Assembly (NCBI GenBank): GCA_036873135.1
Contig: JAPTYO010000015.1
Coordinates: forward strand, 9,775,683-9,839,682
Direction: 5' to 3'
Length of the DNA: 64,000 nt
Origin: Clarkia xantiana subsp. parviflora
Lineage: Eukaryota > Streptophyta > Magnoliopsida > Myrtales > Onagraceae
Of this stretch, positions 45,996-58,041 are shown in pieces. Within the stretch, counting starts at the first letter, position 1. Every line of letters starts with the position of its first letter. The notes under the pieces were generated by a model that saw only the letters and a list, made by a program, of their open reading frames with translations, was not told the origin of the DNA and searched no databases. A program made the position numbers and the translations under genes.

Positions 45996-46578
45996 TGTTA
46001 TGAGTTCATGATTTTGATAAATTGGCGTTCTTGAAAATTTAAACTTTGGACCGAAATTTAAAAAGGGAATTTTAAAATTTTTATGGTTAAGGAGGTCCGA
46101 AATTTTCATGATGTTCTTACGAAATTTGATGTTCATGATCTTCAAGAAAAATGTAATATTTATCAAAATCAAACATTGGATTGTAGATCTTATTAAAATT
46201 TGATCTTAAAATTTGACCACTTGTTCCTAAATTAGTGTTTTTGGCAGAAACTCTAGGTAAATTATAAGGTAAAATTTTTAATTTCTTAGGCACCAAGGGA
46301 TAAAATTTCGGCTGAAATATTTGATATTATTGTTTACCATATTTTAATTTTCATTCTAGGTAACAATATATTTATAATTGGGAACATTAGGATAGATTAC
46401 ATTAATATATAGAAATATATATAACTATCAATATATCTAAATATTTAAATTGGTTAAAGATATTATTGATAGATTTTAGTTACCTAAAAGATTGAGAAAA
46501 TATATTATTAATATGTGTTTCATATTTAAGATATGGACAATAAATAATATATATATTTATATATAGGTGCCGATTTTT

Positions 46579-46641
<63 letters not shown>

Positions 46642-46671
46642 ATTGTTTTAATTTTAAAGATAGAATCTTAG

Positions 46672-46727
<56 letters not shown>

Positions 46728-49081
46728 GATTATATAAGGTCCGAAATTACATATATATATATATATATATTATTAATATTGGAAATTATTTTATATAGTT
46801 AATGTTACTTGGTGGCTAAGTTAAATATTTTTAGACTTTAAAACCCTACTTGGGCCACAAGTAAACATTTCGGCCCAACCTTTTAAATTTTAATTATTGG
46901 GCCGGTCCAATATGTCAAACCGGGACGAATTAAAACCGAACCGAATTTTATCAATCAGTTCGACCTAATCGGGTTGGGTCGGACCGAGGTAACTAAGTGG
47001 ATCTAACCGAACCGGTTTTGTGTGTTGAACCGAACCGAACCCTATTTTTATTGGATCGGTTCGGACCGAAGCAGATTTTAAAATTAAAATCGGAGCGAAC
47101 CAAACAGGATTTTACGGACCGGACCCGAACAAGATTTCCTAGACAGAACCAATTCGGACCAAATCAGACTAAAATTGACTGAACCGAACCGTATTTTCAA
47201 AACCGAATTCAAGTCAATTAAAATAGGGAGGTCAAGTTTTAAAATCCAAATGTTTTGAACCTTAATAGGCCTACACAGTGCTCAAGGGTTGATAACCTTT
47301 TATGCCTTGTTTCGATTATGGGGATGGATCTCGGAGTTACATGTTTTTGGGACTAGTAAAATTAGTGGGTTGAATTGCAATTATTTATTATTCAATATAT
47401 ATATGCATGATTAGAAATGTTGTCTTGACTAAGTCATGCTAGTTAGATATTGCGTATTGTGGGCTGAGCCCTGGTTAAATATATGGAATGCGCACTAGGA
47501 TAGAAATGCTGTGATGCTTGGAATTGCCTAGGATTCATGTCTAGAATGCTGCATGATTGAATATAAGCATGAAATACAAATCAGCCCCTAATCTTTAAAA
47601 TTATTTTAAAATCAAAAACCAGTCGCCAAATGTGAATGATGGATGTGAATGTTTAATATTTGACACGTATGCTAGAATGTTGAGGATGTAGCCGCATTTG
47701 ATAATTTACTCGAAAGTAGAATTATATATGCAAGCATGAGTTCCTAGAAACATTAGACGCATGACGCGTAAGCATGAGTGTGGTTTGTATGATGAATGTT
47801 ACTGGCGTTTGATAATTTACATGGATAGTAGAATTATATATGCAAGAGTGAATTCATCGGAATATTTTCCAAAATAAAAAGGGAATTGGAAAGCCAAGAT
47901 CGGGTATGCTTGTTTTAAAATTCCCGTTCCGATAATTTGCGATCAAAATCGTTTTAAAAGATTGATCTATTGGATAGAAGACGACGATAATGTGAACTTT
48001 TTCACAGCCATCTTCCATTGGTTTACTGGTGGTCGGTTGGTTTAGATGACTGAGGAATCATTATTTTTCGGATTCCATCTTAATAGATATTTGATGTATG
48101 CAATTCTTTCTAAAAATGTTATTATCTCCCTGATTTTTGCGTAATCATCGATGTGTTAGTATGAATTGGTTGAATTAGTGCGATTCGATATTCCTCGCAA
48201 TCTTGATGGTATGAATCATGATGAATAAAAAGCGTACGTGTTGAACTCTCTACTACGATTCCGAAAAGTGGAGAGGACAACTACAGATGAATATGGTAGT
48301 CTGTATGATTTTGACAATGAGAAACAAATGTAATAATTTGTTTCACCGAGAATAGGAGTGGGTTCTTTAATGATCTCAACGCGTATGTGGTGATACATTC
48401 AACCTTGGTAGAAAGGGGTTGAAGAAGACTTCAATTGCAACTAGGCAATGTTGCAGCTTAGTATCCCTTTTCATCAGCCTCGGTGGAAGCAAGGATGCAA
48501 AAGCTAAACGTTTCGGTTAACCGTAATGATCTTCTGTCTTTTCATGGATGTTGGCGTAAACCCGCACCATATCTTCAAATTGATAGGTCAACATGGAAAA
48601 GATGTATATGATTGTCTGATATTGACAGGACTCAATGATCTTGAGCTTAATCAAGTACAGTAACCACAACAGTAAAAGGGAAACTTTCTCTGCTCACCAT
48701 GCTGGGTTCGAAAGTCAACCATGATCCGCATATTATAGAGAGAACAAGACTATAAAGGTCTTATACGATAATCCAGTGGGTTAAACCTTGTTGATAAAGT
48801 GCGTCTCAAGTATGCCTCGTAGGTCATGTGTATGAAGCGGTAAAATGTTTTATACAGACACAATTCATTTGACGTGTTTCACTTGTGAATATACTCAGAT
48901 GTGATGTTCAACATGGCTTAAAGTTCTCAACTATCTATGCGACAATCATGGATCAAATACGCGATGGTCAGATCAAGAATCCTACCATTGTCATTTATCG
49001 TTCGTTTGAGTTACTAAAATCTTGGTTATTTCGAGATTCAGATTTATTGAATAAAGTAGTTTTTTTTCGATTCGAAATGTG
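45996..49081 (+). other. Copia-3 internal region, first part (decayed)
   Basis: About 3 kb where gag, protease and integrase should start, but no frame exceeds 70 codons and no zinc knuckle or DDE motif is visible. Features seen are AT microsatellites (46580-46770) and an AACCGAACCG-rich low-complexity patch (46900-47200). Either the internal region has been replaced or it has decayed beyond recognition by eye. Confidence 0.4.
46572..46770. repeat. (CA)n/(TA)n microsatellites
   Basis: About eight CA units lead into a TA run (46594-46636). A second TA run covers 46674-46724 and a third about 46750-46770. Confidence 0.95.
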
Positions 49082-49086
49082 ATCTA
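49082..49086. repeat. Target duplication ATCTA of Tat-3B (left)
   Basis: ATCTA is repeated exactly at 60231-60235. Confidence 0.92.
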
Positions 49087-49804
49087 TGTTGGATCACGGT
49101 GGAACTCCGGTACGGATTTTGACGGCGATCCTGACTTCTTTGCTCCACGCAATCCTGCAAGAGGGGATAGACCGGGCGGTGACCCAGAATCCCTCTCCGA
49201 TGCTTAAATGAGTGCCTAATACGAACTGGCAAGCAATAATCTCAAAGGGTATGTCATTCAACGTAAGTGATCTGAGGTGACCTCTTGCCCTTTTATAGGC
49301 GAAGAGGTGCCTCAGGTACCTGGTGAACCGTTGGGGGTGGTTAGCCCGTATCCCGTGTATCTCGGATGTGATCCCGCCTATCTAGGCCATGATCTCGCAT
49401 ATCTCGGCCACGCCCCGCGTATCTCGGCCACGCTCCGTGTATCTTAACCACGTTCCGCGTATCTCGGCCACGCCCCGCGTATCTTGGTCTTATCCACTGA
49501 TAACGAGTCCCGACTCTCGTCGGGGACTCCAGAGTTATCTCGTTGTGTCACCGCTCGGGGCCCCTCGTCATCGTGACAGGGCCAATCGTTCTCAGGGATT
49601 CGTCATCGGGGCCTACTTAAAGGCTTCTCATCGGGAGCTTCCAGCTCACCTATCGGGACCGACTCTGTCTGAACCTTTCATCATCGGGACTCCCTTCGTC
49701 GGGACCCTTCTCCTGGGTCATCTTGACCTTCATTTGGGGCCTGGTGGGCCTGTTTGCCGTTGCCTTGCCGTTAAAGGGCCTGACGGCTGTAATCGAACCC
49801 ATCA
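49087..49804 (-). repeat. 3' LTR of Tat-3B
   Basis: 718 bp, reading TGATGGGTTCGATTAC...CAACA on the minus strand. TATAAAA (minus) at 49291-49297. It differs from 59513-60230 at about a dozen positions by eye. The purine tract (minus strand, 49805-49816) adjoins it. Confidence 0.95.
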
Positions 49805-50178
49805 TTTGCCCCCAAGACATGAGGGACTTTTAGTTCGTCGTGTCTTCCGACTCCCGACCTCCCGATATTGGAATCGGGGATCTTTCCCTTGACATGGTCA
49901 TCCAATACTAATCTTTTCCTTCACGTTTCCTCAGCGTTTTGTGGGTAACTGCCAAATTCCAGGGGTCTCCCCGATTCCCCAGTTCATTAAATGCAGTAGA
50001 TAGTGAAGCGACGTTTTCGGCCCTCATGCCTGATTTTTTGCGCCTGCTCTTCTCTGAAAAGTGCTTTTCAGGCCGTTTCATCATTACGTCTGCTGTCCTT
50101 CTGCACGTTTCATCTCAACGGTCCAGATTAAAACTCTTCGACTTCGACGACTCGGATCGAAGTGTCCCTTCAACTGTC

Positions 50179-50194
50179 CTCTTCGCCTATAAAA
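50179..50194 (+). promoter_or_regulatory. Promoter block of the Tat-3B antisense gene
   Basis: CTCTTCGCCTATAAAA lies about 160 bases before the antisense ATG. With one further base upstream (C) it is identical over 17 bases to the LTR promoter of the same element. Confidence 0.7.
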
Positions 50195-50354
50195 CCCTAG
50201 CCACGGGCACAATTTAATTTTTACCGTTTTCGAATTCTCAAAAGCTCTCTGCAACTTCTCTGCGAACTCAAGCTCTGTAATTCCGAAGGTCTCAGAGTTT
50301 CTCCGGTCATCTTTCCGGCGACGCCCAGTTCATTTCCTCAACTTCCACTTCATC

Positions 50355-53067
50355 ATGTCTGGTAAGGATTTTTCCTTCACTGTCTGTTCGTCTTTTCCTT
50401 ATTCATAGCTCTCCAAGAATCCCATTGTGTTTTTCTTGCAATTGTTACTTTTCAGACAGCGGGTCCAGCTCTGAGGGGAGAAAGCCTTTTAATTTTGATT
50501 ATGCTCTGAATGAAATCTCCAATACTGCCTATGATGCAGCCCTCCGAGAGGGTTGTATCACTTCTACCTGGGAACCCCATTTTCCGTATCCTTGGCCTCG
50601 CCCCTCGGGTAGCCTTGAGGTTACTCGTCCCCAAAAAGGGGAGGTATTTGTCTCTACGGGACAAATATCAGCGGGGATCAGATTCCCCTTCTGTGGTAAT
50701 CTGGTCGAGATGTGCCAGCATTACAAAACGCATCCAACTACCTTCTCTCCCCATGCCATCCGTCTATGGAACGCCTTTCAGGTTCTCTGCTTCCGACAGA
50801 AGTGGGTCTACAGCCTCCAGCTCTTCAGAACCTTCTATGGGATGAAGTGCAACGAGGCGGGGGTTTGCGCCTTCTATCCTCGGATGCCCAAGTGGAGTAA
50901 GCAGCAGCTTGCACGGTGTAACTGGACCAATGACACCTGGAAGGTGGTCAAGGGTCGGGGACTCCTGGTTGACACGGGGTCCGACAACAGTGGTTAGAAG
51001 AGGAGCTACTTCTTCATCCGACACTCTTCGATCCCCTGGCCCCGATGGGAGGTTACAGCAGACTCCCCGCCTGCCTTCCACACTTATTCCGATGAAGATT
51101 TCGAAACTCTTCAACTCATCCAGCTTTATCAATGGGGGGAGTCATACACTCCCCTCGACGCCAATTCCCTCGTGGAGCAGGACCTGGTGAACGCCGGGAT
51201 CCGACTCCTCGATATAATCTCTGGGGGCAGCTTTTCGACGGCCCTTCTAATATGGTTCCCTGGGTAAACTTCTAACTCTTCTTCGTTTACTGTTTGCAGC
51301 CAAGAAGGTATCTGTGCTGACCGATCTGTTCCTTAAGCAGGGGGAGACTGATGCTGTCCGCCCCTCGCGGAAGAGGAAATCCGCAAAGAAGGCCGCTGCT
51401 CAGTCGGGGTCTCCTTCCGCGGAGCAGCCCAAGCGGAAGCGGGTGGATCTGGACCAGCTCTTCGACGTCCAGAATGCTGAAGAAGGTAAAAAGCTCCGAC
51501 TTGCTATTAAATCATACAAGAGGATGGTCCCGAAGGATTTGATTTCTTCGACCAAGGAGGCCCGTATCGCTGACGTCAAACGAATCCTTCGAGGCGAAAC
51601 TCCTCGTGTCTTGAAGGCGGGCTATTACCACTATCGCGGGAAGGATCAATACGTCTCACGACGTATCATTTGGTGTAAGAATCCTGATGAACTTCCTGAC
51701 TACATTTCTGAAGCCTCTCATCCTCCAGGTGCAGGTCGCTCGGGAGTTCCATCGGGTGCTGCAGCCTCCGCGGATGCACCATCTTCAGCAGGGGTGCCTC
51801 CCTCAGCTGGGGAGAAGGCTCCGACCGGCGAACAGTTTTGTCGGGTGGAAACCTTGGACTCCTCCGAGGAGACCGACGAGGGTGGCTCCCTTCGTCATCG
51901 TCGGAGGACGGGGCAATCCCCCTTGAAACCAGCCCCTCAGGGGTCGCCTCCTTCATCTTCTCCGCAGCCGCGGCAGCCGTCGCCCATCCATAACTTCACT
52001 CCTTCCCCCGTTCGGGCCGAGACGGAGGCATGCCCCTCCACGTATCGTCCTCCTCCTCCTGTCGCTCTCGATAGGAATTTCTATAGGCCCTTCAACCCTT
52101 CGCAAGCGGATGCCCCCTGGAATCCCATCCAGACGCTGCAAGGAGTCCCGCTCACACAATGGGAGCAGCACCAGGACCTGGCCCTGCATCTGCTGGCAGG
52201 CTCGATCCTGCCTACTATGCGGTATCCGATTTCCCTTAATCGGACGGCCATGCATCGGGATGTCAGAGAGATGTCCATGCGCCGTATAGAGGTAAGACTC
52301 CGCTTCTCTCTTTTCAATGATAAATCGGGTTGTTTGTCTATTAACACTTTTTCTTCTTATTGTAGGAGCTCGGGGACTTCAACCGTCTTCTTGGGTACAT
52401 CATCGCCTATGATGAATCCCGGGAGCGGGATCGAGCAGCCCTTGACCAGCTCACGGAGGATCTTAAGGCCTCTCAGTCTTCACGGGGAAAGCTTGTCAAG
52501 GAGCAGGCTGTCCTTGATCAGAAGGTTCGGGACCTCCAGAAGCAGGTCGGGGACTTCGAGGGGCTCTTGAGGCAAGAGCGGCAGGAGTGGCAGGAGGCTG
52601 TGGACAAACTGGTCCAGGAGAAGAAGGCTGCTGAGGACAAACTGGTCCTCGAGAAGAAGGCTTTGGAGGAGTAAATCGCGGGCTTTCCTGCGCAGCTGGT
52701 CGAGGCGGAGGCAAAGGGCCGGGAGGATTATCGGAGGTCTGGGGACTTCCAAGCCGACACTATGAAGTTCTTCGGCGCGGAGGTGGAGAACACTCTTTTC
52801 AACGCGGTTGAGGAGCTTCACCTGGAGTATGGGGACGCCATCAACTTTGACAAGTCTCCTTCCCTCGCTCCCTTTGCGAAGAAGTATTTTGCTCTTTCCG
52901 AGGAGAGTGATGGGGGGAGTACCCCCGTAATTGTCGAAGACGCCTCTGAGCTTCCAAGTGCAGATGCTCCGATAGTCGATCCTCCCGAGGCCAACCCTGT
53001 GGATCCTTCTGCTACCGACTCCGCCGACCCAGCTGCTGCCGATGTTGCCGACAAGGACCAAGCTTAA
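50355..53067 (+). pseudogene. Antisense gene of Tat-3B: PF04195-like domain plus coiled coil
   Basis: Exon 1 is only ATGTCTG (50355-50361), followed by GTAAGG. Exon 2 starts at 50456 after TTTTCAG and reads MSDSGSSSEGRKPFNFDY. Exon 2 (to about 51263) holds the gypsy-type 'transposase' core: GQISAGIRFPFCGNL, SPHAIRLWNAFQVL, FYGMKCNEAGVCAFYPR. Exon 3 (about 51300-52291) has a basic KRKSAKKAA patch and a long Ser/Pro-rich linker. Exon 4 (52366-53067) is a heptad-rich coiled coil (LEKKALEE region) and an acidic Pro/Asp tail. Two in-frame stops break it: TAG 50995-50997 and TAA 52672-52674. The exon 2/3 junction is one base out of frame as I place it. The family role is unknown; nuclear or RNA-binding roles are speculation. 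Confidence 0.75.
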
Positions 53068-53254
53068 GCGTTTATCTTTAGAGTCCTTGTATCTTCTCAT
53101 TTTTTGTCATTGTCGGGCCTTTGAGCCCTTATCAACTATCAGACTTTCTTAGTTCCGATATTCTTGATAAATTTCTTCAAGTGGCTTTACTACGCTGGCT
53201 TAGGTCGATACTTCGACATTTAAGACATTTTCGTACGTCATTCCGGACGATTTA

Positions 53255-53872
53255 ATAACTTGCACCACTTAAGGCGACTTAATATCGTGCACCACTCAAG
53301 GGGACTTGGTTCCATGCATCACTTAAGATGACTTAATTATTACTTAGAGTAAATCTAAGAATCACGCATCACTTAAGACGACTTAATATCGTGCACCACT
53401 TAAGGCGACTTGGTTCCGTGCATCACTTAAGACGACTTAATTATTACCTAGAGTAAATCTAAGAATCACGCATCACTTAAGACGACTTAATATCGTGCAC
53501 CACTTAAGGCGACTTGGTTCCGTGCATCACTTAAGACGACTTAATTATTACTTAGAGTAAATCTAAGAATCACGCATCACTTAAGCGACTTAATATCGCG
53601 CACCACTCAAGGCGACTTTTCTCGTGCACCACTCAAGGCGACTTTTCTCGTGCACCACTCAAGGCGACTTTTCTCGTGCGCCACTCAAGGCGACTTTGAC
53701 ACTTAGCATAAATCTAAGGATAACTCTGATTGGAAGCAACCTCTTTATTTATTGACGGCGCAAAATTGGCTTACATCGAATTAAACGATAAACAGCATAC
53801 ACCACTTAAGGCGATTTTACATCGGGCACCACTTAAGGCGACTTTATCGGGCACCACTTAAGGCGACTTTCT
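53255..53872. repeat. Tandem array of Tat-3B (CACTTAAGGCGAC core)
   Basis: The reverse complement of the Tat-3A array core (CCACTTAAGGCGAC) recurs about 20 times between the ends of the antisense gene and of integrase. A higher-order unit of about 120 bp containing TTACTTAGAGTAAATCTAAG occurs three times (53330-53575). Confidence 0.9.
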
Positions 53873-55702
53873 TCAAGCATGGTGTTTCTTCAAGTGTTCG
53901 CCACTAAAAGAATGCTTTAACGTTCTGCCATCGAGGTCTTCCAACTTGTACGCATTTGGAGCTGGCATCCCCACGACCTTATAAGGTCCTTCCCATTTTG
54001 GTGACATCTTGTTGATTCGATCCACAAGGGTGAACTCGCTGCGACGCCAAACCAGCTCCCCGACGAAGAACTGTCGGGACTTCACTCGCCGATTGTAGTA
54101 CCTGGCCGTCGCCAAACGCATTCGAGCTTGGACTTCATCGGCTTCCCGCCTCTTCTCTTCGAGTAAGTCCAAGTCCAGACGTCTCATTTCATCATTCGTC
54201 AGAGGCTCGTAATATCTCATCCGATGGGACGCCACAGCTACCTTCACGGGGGCGACAGCTTCCGTGCCATAAACGAGGCCAAACGGAGTCTCCCCCGTTG
54301 ATCGTTTGGGTGTCGTTCTAACAGCCCAAAGCACGTTTTCCAGTTCGTTCAGCCATTTTCCCTTCAAGGCATAGACCCTCTTCTTCAGGCCATCCATCAC
54401 GATTTTGTTGGCTGATTCCACCTGGCCATTAGTCTGAGCATGGCGTACGGAAGCAGTCCGATGCTCGATGTTCAACTCCTCCAGATATTCCCTCACCTGA
54501 GAGCCGTTAAACGGTGGACCATTGTCGCTGATCACCACCTTAGGAATCCCGTATCTGGACACAATGTGGGTCTGGAGGAACTTGACGATCTGGTTCCCCG
54601 TTGTTCTGGCCAATGCCTTCGCCTCTATCCATTTCGAAAAATAATCGATTGCTACAAGTAAATACTTACATTGACCTTGTGCTTGTGGAAGAGGTCCCAC
54701 CAAGTCGATGCCCCACTGCGCGAAGGGCCACGCGCTCTTGATGGATGTCAGATTAGCGGCCGGAGCCACGATACTCGGGGCGTACCTCTGGCACGCGTCA
54801 CAGGATCGGACCAACGCCGTTGCTTCCTTGCTCATCGTGGGCCAATAATAGCCCAAGTTCAATACCTTCCTCATAATAGATCGGGCTCCTTCATGACAAG
54901 CCGCGACCCCTTCATGCACCTCCTTCAGGATTTGATCTGTATCGGGTTCTGCCACACACTTCAAGTACGGAGTCGAGAACCAGCCCTTCTTGTATAGCTG
55001 ATCGTCTAGCATCACGTAGTTAGCCGCGATCCGACATATCCTGTCTGCTACTACCTTATCATCGGGGACTGCCCCCGTAGTCAGGTACGCGACTATCGGG
55101 GTCATCCAAGTGGGCTCCTCCTCCGATTTTGCCTCAATGGTACACACATGCGTCGGGTCGATGGTCGATAAGATCACCTTCTCCAAGAAGTGCACCTTCC
55201 GATTTTCCTCTAAGGGTGCCCCCAGGGCAAATTTGCTCAGAGCGTCTGCCTCTACGTTTTCCTCCCTCGGGATTGCCTCGATATCGAAGCTTTTGAAGCT
55301 CTCATTCAGGGCTTGCACCTCACGTAGGTATTTCTTCATTATCGGACTCCTCGCTTCGTATCGCCCTTGAACCTGGTTTACGATTAAAGCTGCGTCACAC
55401 TTCACTCTTAAGTGATCGACTCCAGTGCCTTTAGCAATTTTCAGGCCCGTGATAAGAGCTTCATATTCCTCTTCGTTGTTTGTGGCCTTGAATGTTAAAG
55501 CTAAGGCGTATCGGAGCGGTTCACCTTCACCCGGTGGTATCAACAAAAAGCCCGCTCCTGATCCGTCCGAACTCGAGGAGCCATCTGTGTACATTTCCCA
55601 GGTATTTTCTTCGTTTGGCTGTTCTGATTGCTCTGCCCTCTCTGGTTGTTCTTCTATCGGGACCTCCATGGTTGCCCCCTCTACAGGACCCGCTTCTTCC
55701 AT
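53873..55702 (-). pseudogene. Tat-3B archaeal-type RNase H and integrase
   Basis: An uninterrupted 609-codon stretch on the minus strand with the second RNase H (MYTDGSSSSDGSGAG, NNEEEYEALITGL, VKCDAALIVNQV) and integrase (HEGVAACHEGARS...CDACQRY; GIDLVGP, ISDNGPP, QVESANK as DD35E; SPKWEGPYKVVG near the end). It matches Tat-3A closely. The frame is shifted from RT/RNase H by a one-base deletion near 55700, so it is not translated with them as it stands. Catalytic residues are intact. Integrase would insert the cDNA in the nucleus. Confidence 0.9.
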
Positions 55703-57222
55703 TCGGGGGCTGTAGATTCTGCTATGAAATCTGCCAATGCCTGGCCCTTAATGGCCGTTCTTGGAGCGAAGTGTATGCGAAACTCACTAAGCTCTACTGG
55801 CCATTTCACTAATCTCCCCGACGCATCCGGTCGGTTCAAAAAATGCTTCAAAGGCTGGTTCGTCAGCACAGTGATCTCGTGTGCGTGGAAATAAGGCCTT
55901 AGCTTCCGAGCAGTAATAATCAACGCAAAGAGGTACTTCTCAACGGCAGGATAGTTCAATTCAGACTTGGAAAACGCCTTGCTTACATAATAGACGGGGA
56001 CTTGATTACCCTCGACAATCTTTACTAACACAGAGCTAATGGCAAATTCAGAAACAGCCAAATAAAGATAGAGCGGCTCGCCTGGAACCGGTTTCGCCAA
56101 CGACGGGAGGGTGCGAAGGTGCTGCTTGAGTGCTTGGAACGCCTCTTCACACTTGGCGGTCCACTCAAACTTCTTGTTGGCCCTCAGGACTTCAAAAAAT
56201 GGCATTGATCGGTCGCTGGCTTTGGACAGGAAGCGATTCATTGCAGCTAGTCGGCCATTCAACACTTGTACCTCACGATGGTTTATCGGAGACTGCATCT
56301 CCTCGATCGCTCTCAGCTTCTCGGGATTCACCTCAATTCTTCTCTGGCTCACCATAAAGCCCAAAAATTTCCCAGAGTGGACTCCGAAAGCGCATTTCGT
56401 CGGGTTTAAGCGAACTTGATGAAGCCTCATCCGCTCAAACGCCATGGTTAGGTTGTGCACATGATCATCGGCCTGTCGGGACTTCACCAGCATATCATCC
56501 ACGTAAGCCTCCATGGTTTCCCCCAGCATATCTCCGAACAGCTTGTTCACCATCCGCTGGTAGGTTGCCCCAGCATTGATCAACCCGAAAGGCATGACAT
56601 CGTAGTGATAGATGTCACTGTCTGCGTAGAACGCTGTGTGGGGAGCGTCTTCCTTGGCCATCTTGATCTGGTTGTAGCCTGAATACGCATCCATAAAACT
56701 CAACAGCTCATGCCCCGACGTGGCATCCACCAGCTGGTCGATTCTCGGGAGTGGGTAACAGTCCTTTGGGCAAGCCTTGTTCAGGTCACGGAAATCCACG
56801 CACATCCGCCATTTCCCGTTAGTCTTCTTCACCAGCACCGGATTAGCAACCCAAGTCTGGAATCGGAGCTCTTTGATAAACCCAGCATCGAGCAACCTGC
56901 CCACCTCCTGCTGGATCGCGATCTTCTTGTCTGTGCCCATCAGACGCCTTTTCTGTGTGATAGGCTTGATCGCGGGATCTATCTTCAGCTCGTGTACGAT
57001 CACATCGGGGCTGATTCCTGGCATATCGCTCGGGGACCAGGCAAACAGCTCCTTGAACTCCTTCAATAATTCAATCAATTTCTGGGTTGTCTCCTCAGTC
57101 AGAGCAGACCCGATTTTCACCTTCGTCTGGGGGCCATCGATCTCGACTTCTTTCAAATCTTCTACGGGGGCGGGACGTCCAAACTCCTCTCTAGGATCTG
57201 TATCTGTCTGGAGGACAGTCAT
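55681..57222 (-). pseudogene. Tat-3B reverse transcriptase and RNase H
   Basis: A 513-codon open stretch that keeps the whole RT (WRMCVDFRDLNKACPKDC, SFMDAYSGYNQI, AYVDDMLVKSR) and the pol RNase H (YYVSKAFSKSELNYPAVEKYL to ALADFIAEST) in one frame, unlike Tat-3A, which has a stop and a frameshift here. It ends early (WKKRVL) through a one-base deletion before the second RNase H. RT catalytic residues are intact. Confidence 0.9.
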
Positions 57223-57264
57223 GGCTTCTCGCCTCCTCCTTCGGGTGGCATTAACATAGCATTT

Positions 57265-58041
57265 TCAGGAAGCTACCTGGTCGCCCTTGACTTCTCCGAC
57301 CCCGTGGTCGGTCGGGAACTTCATCTTCTGGTGTACTGTCGAAGCAACCGCCATCAGGGGGTTAATGGTGGTTCTCCCGATAATCGCGTTGTAAGTCCCC
57401 GCAGAATCAACTACCACGAACTCCACGTTCCTCCTTTCTGATTTCCACCCGCTACCAAACTCCACTGGAAGGGTGATTACCCCTAGCGGATAGGAGGTAG
57501 AGCCAGAGAACCCGACCACCGGGAAGTTTGCCTCCTTCAGATCTTTCTTCGTTTTCCCCATAGCCTCCAGGGCGTCCATGAATAGAATGTCGGAGGAGCT
57601 CCCTCCGTCAATTAGAATTCTCTTCATTTCAAACCCGTCTACATCCAAGGTTACCACCAAGGCGTCGTCGTGTGGAGTTTCCACGCCTATTAGATCCTCC
57701 GACGAAAAGGAGATCACCATTTCTTCCTTCAGGGTCCAGGATCGGGACCTCTTACCTAACACTACCGCCGTAGGGATTCTAGAGGCATAAACCTCTCGGG
57801 CGGATGAGGTATCACCTCCAGCAGCAAACCCTCCATGAATCACATTGATAGTGGCCCGTCTCTCCTTACGAGCACCGGATGACTCTGGGTCGGTTCTCTT
57901 CTTCTTTGGGGACCGATCGCGGGATCGCGAACGGGACCGCGATCGGGACCGAGAGCGGGATCGACACCGCTTATCCCGACGAATTCCTTGAGCTTCCTCT
58001 TCTGGATCAGCTTTTCGATCTCTTTCTTCAGCTCCCGACAA
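57265..58041 (-). pseudogene. Tat-3B protease
   Basis: An open frame with an RS-repeat lead-in (RSRSRSRSRSRDRSPKKKR near 57900-57970), NVIHGGFAAGGDTSS, the active-site motif IDGGSSSDIL (intact), FSGSTSYPLGVITL and YNAIIGRTTINPL. It ends at a TGA (57265-57267) where Tat-3A has Arg in VASRKCY. A one-base loss in a G-run near 57975 separates it from the gag frame. Confidence 0.87.

Noticed and set aside
46997..47182. Low-complexity 61-codon frame in the AACCGAACCG-rich patch
   Set aside because: Composition-driven; no initiator context or domain.
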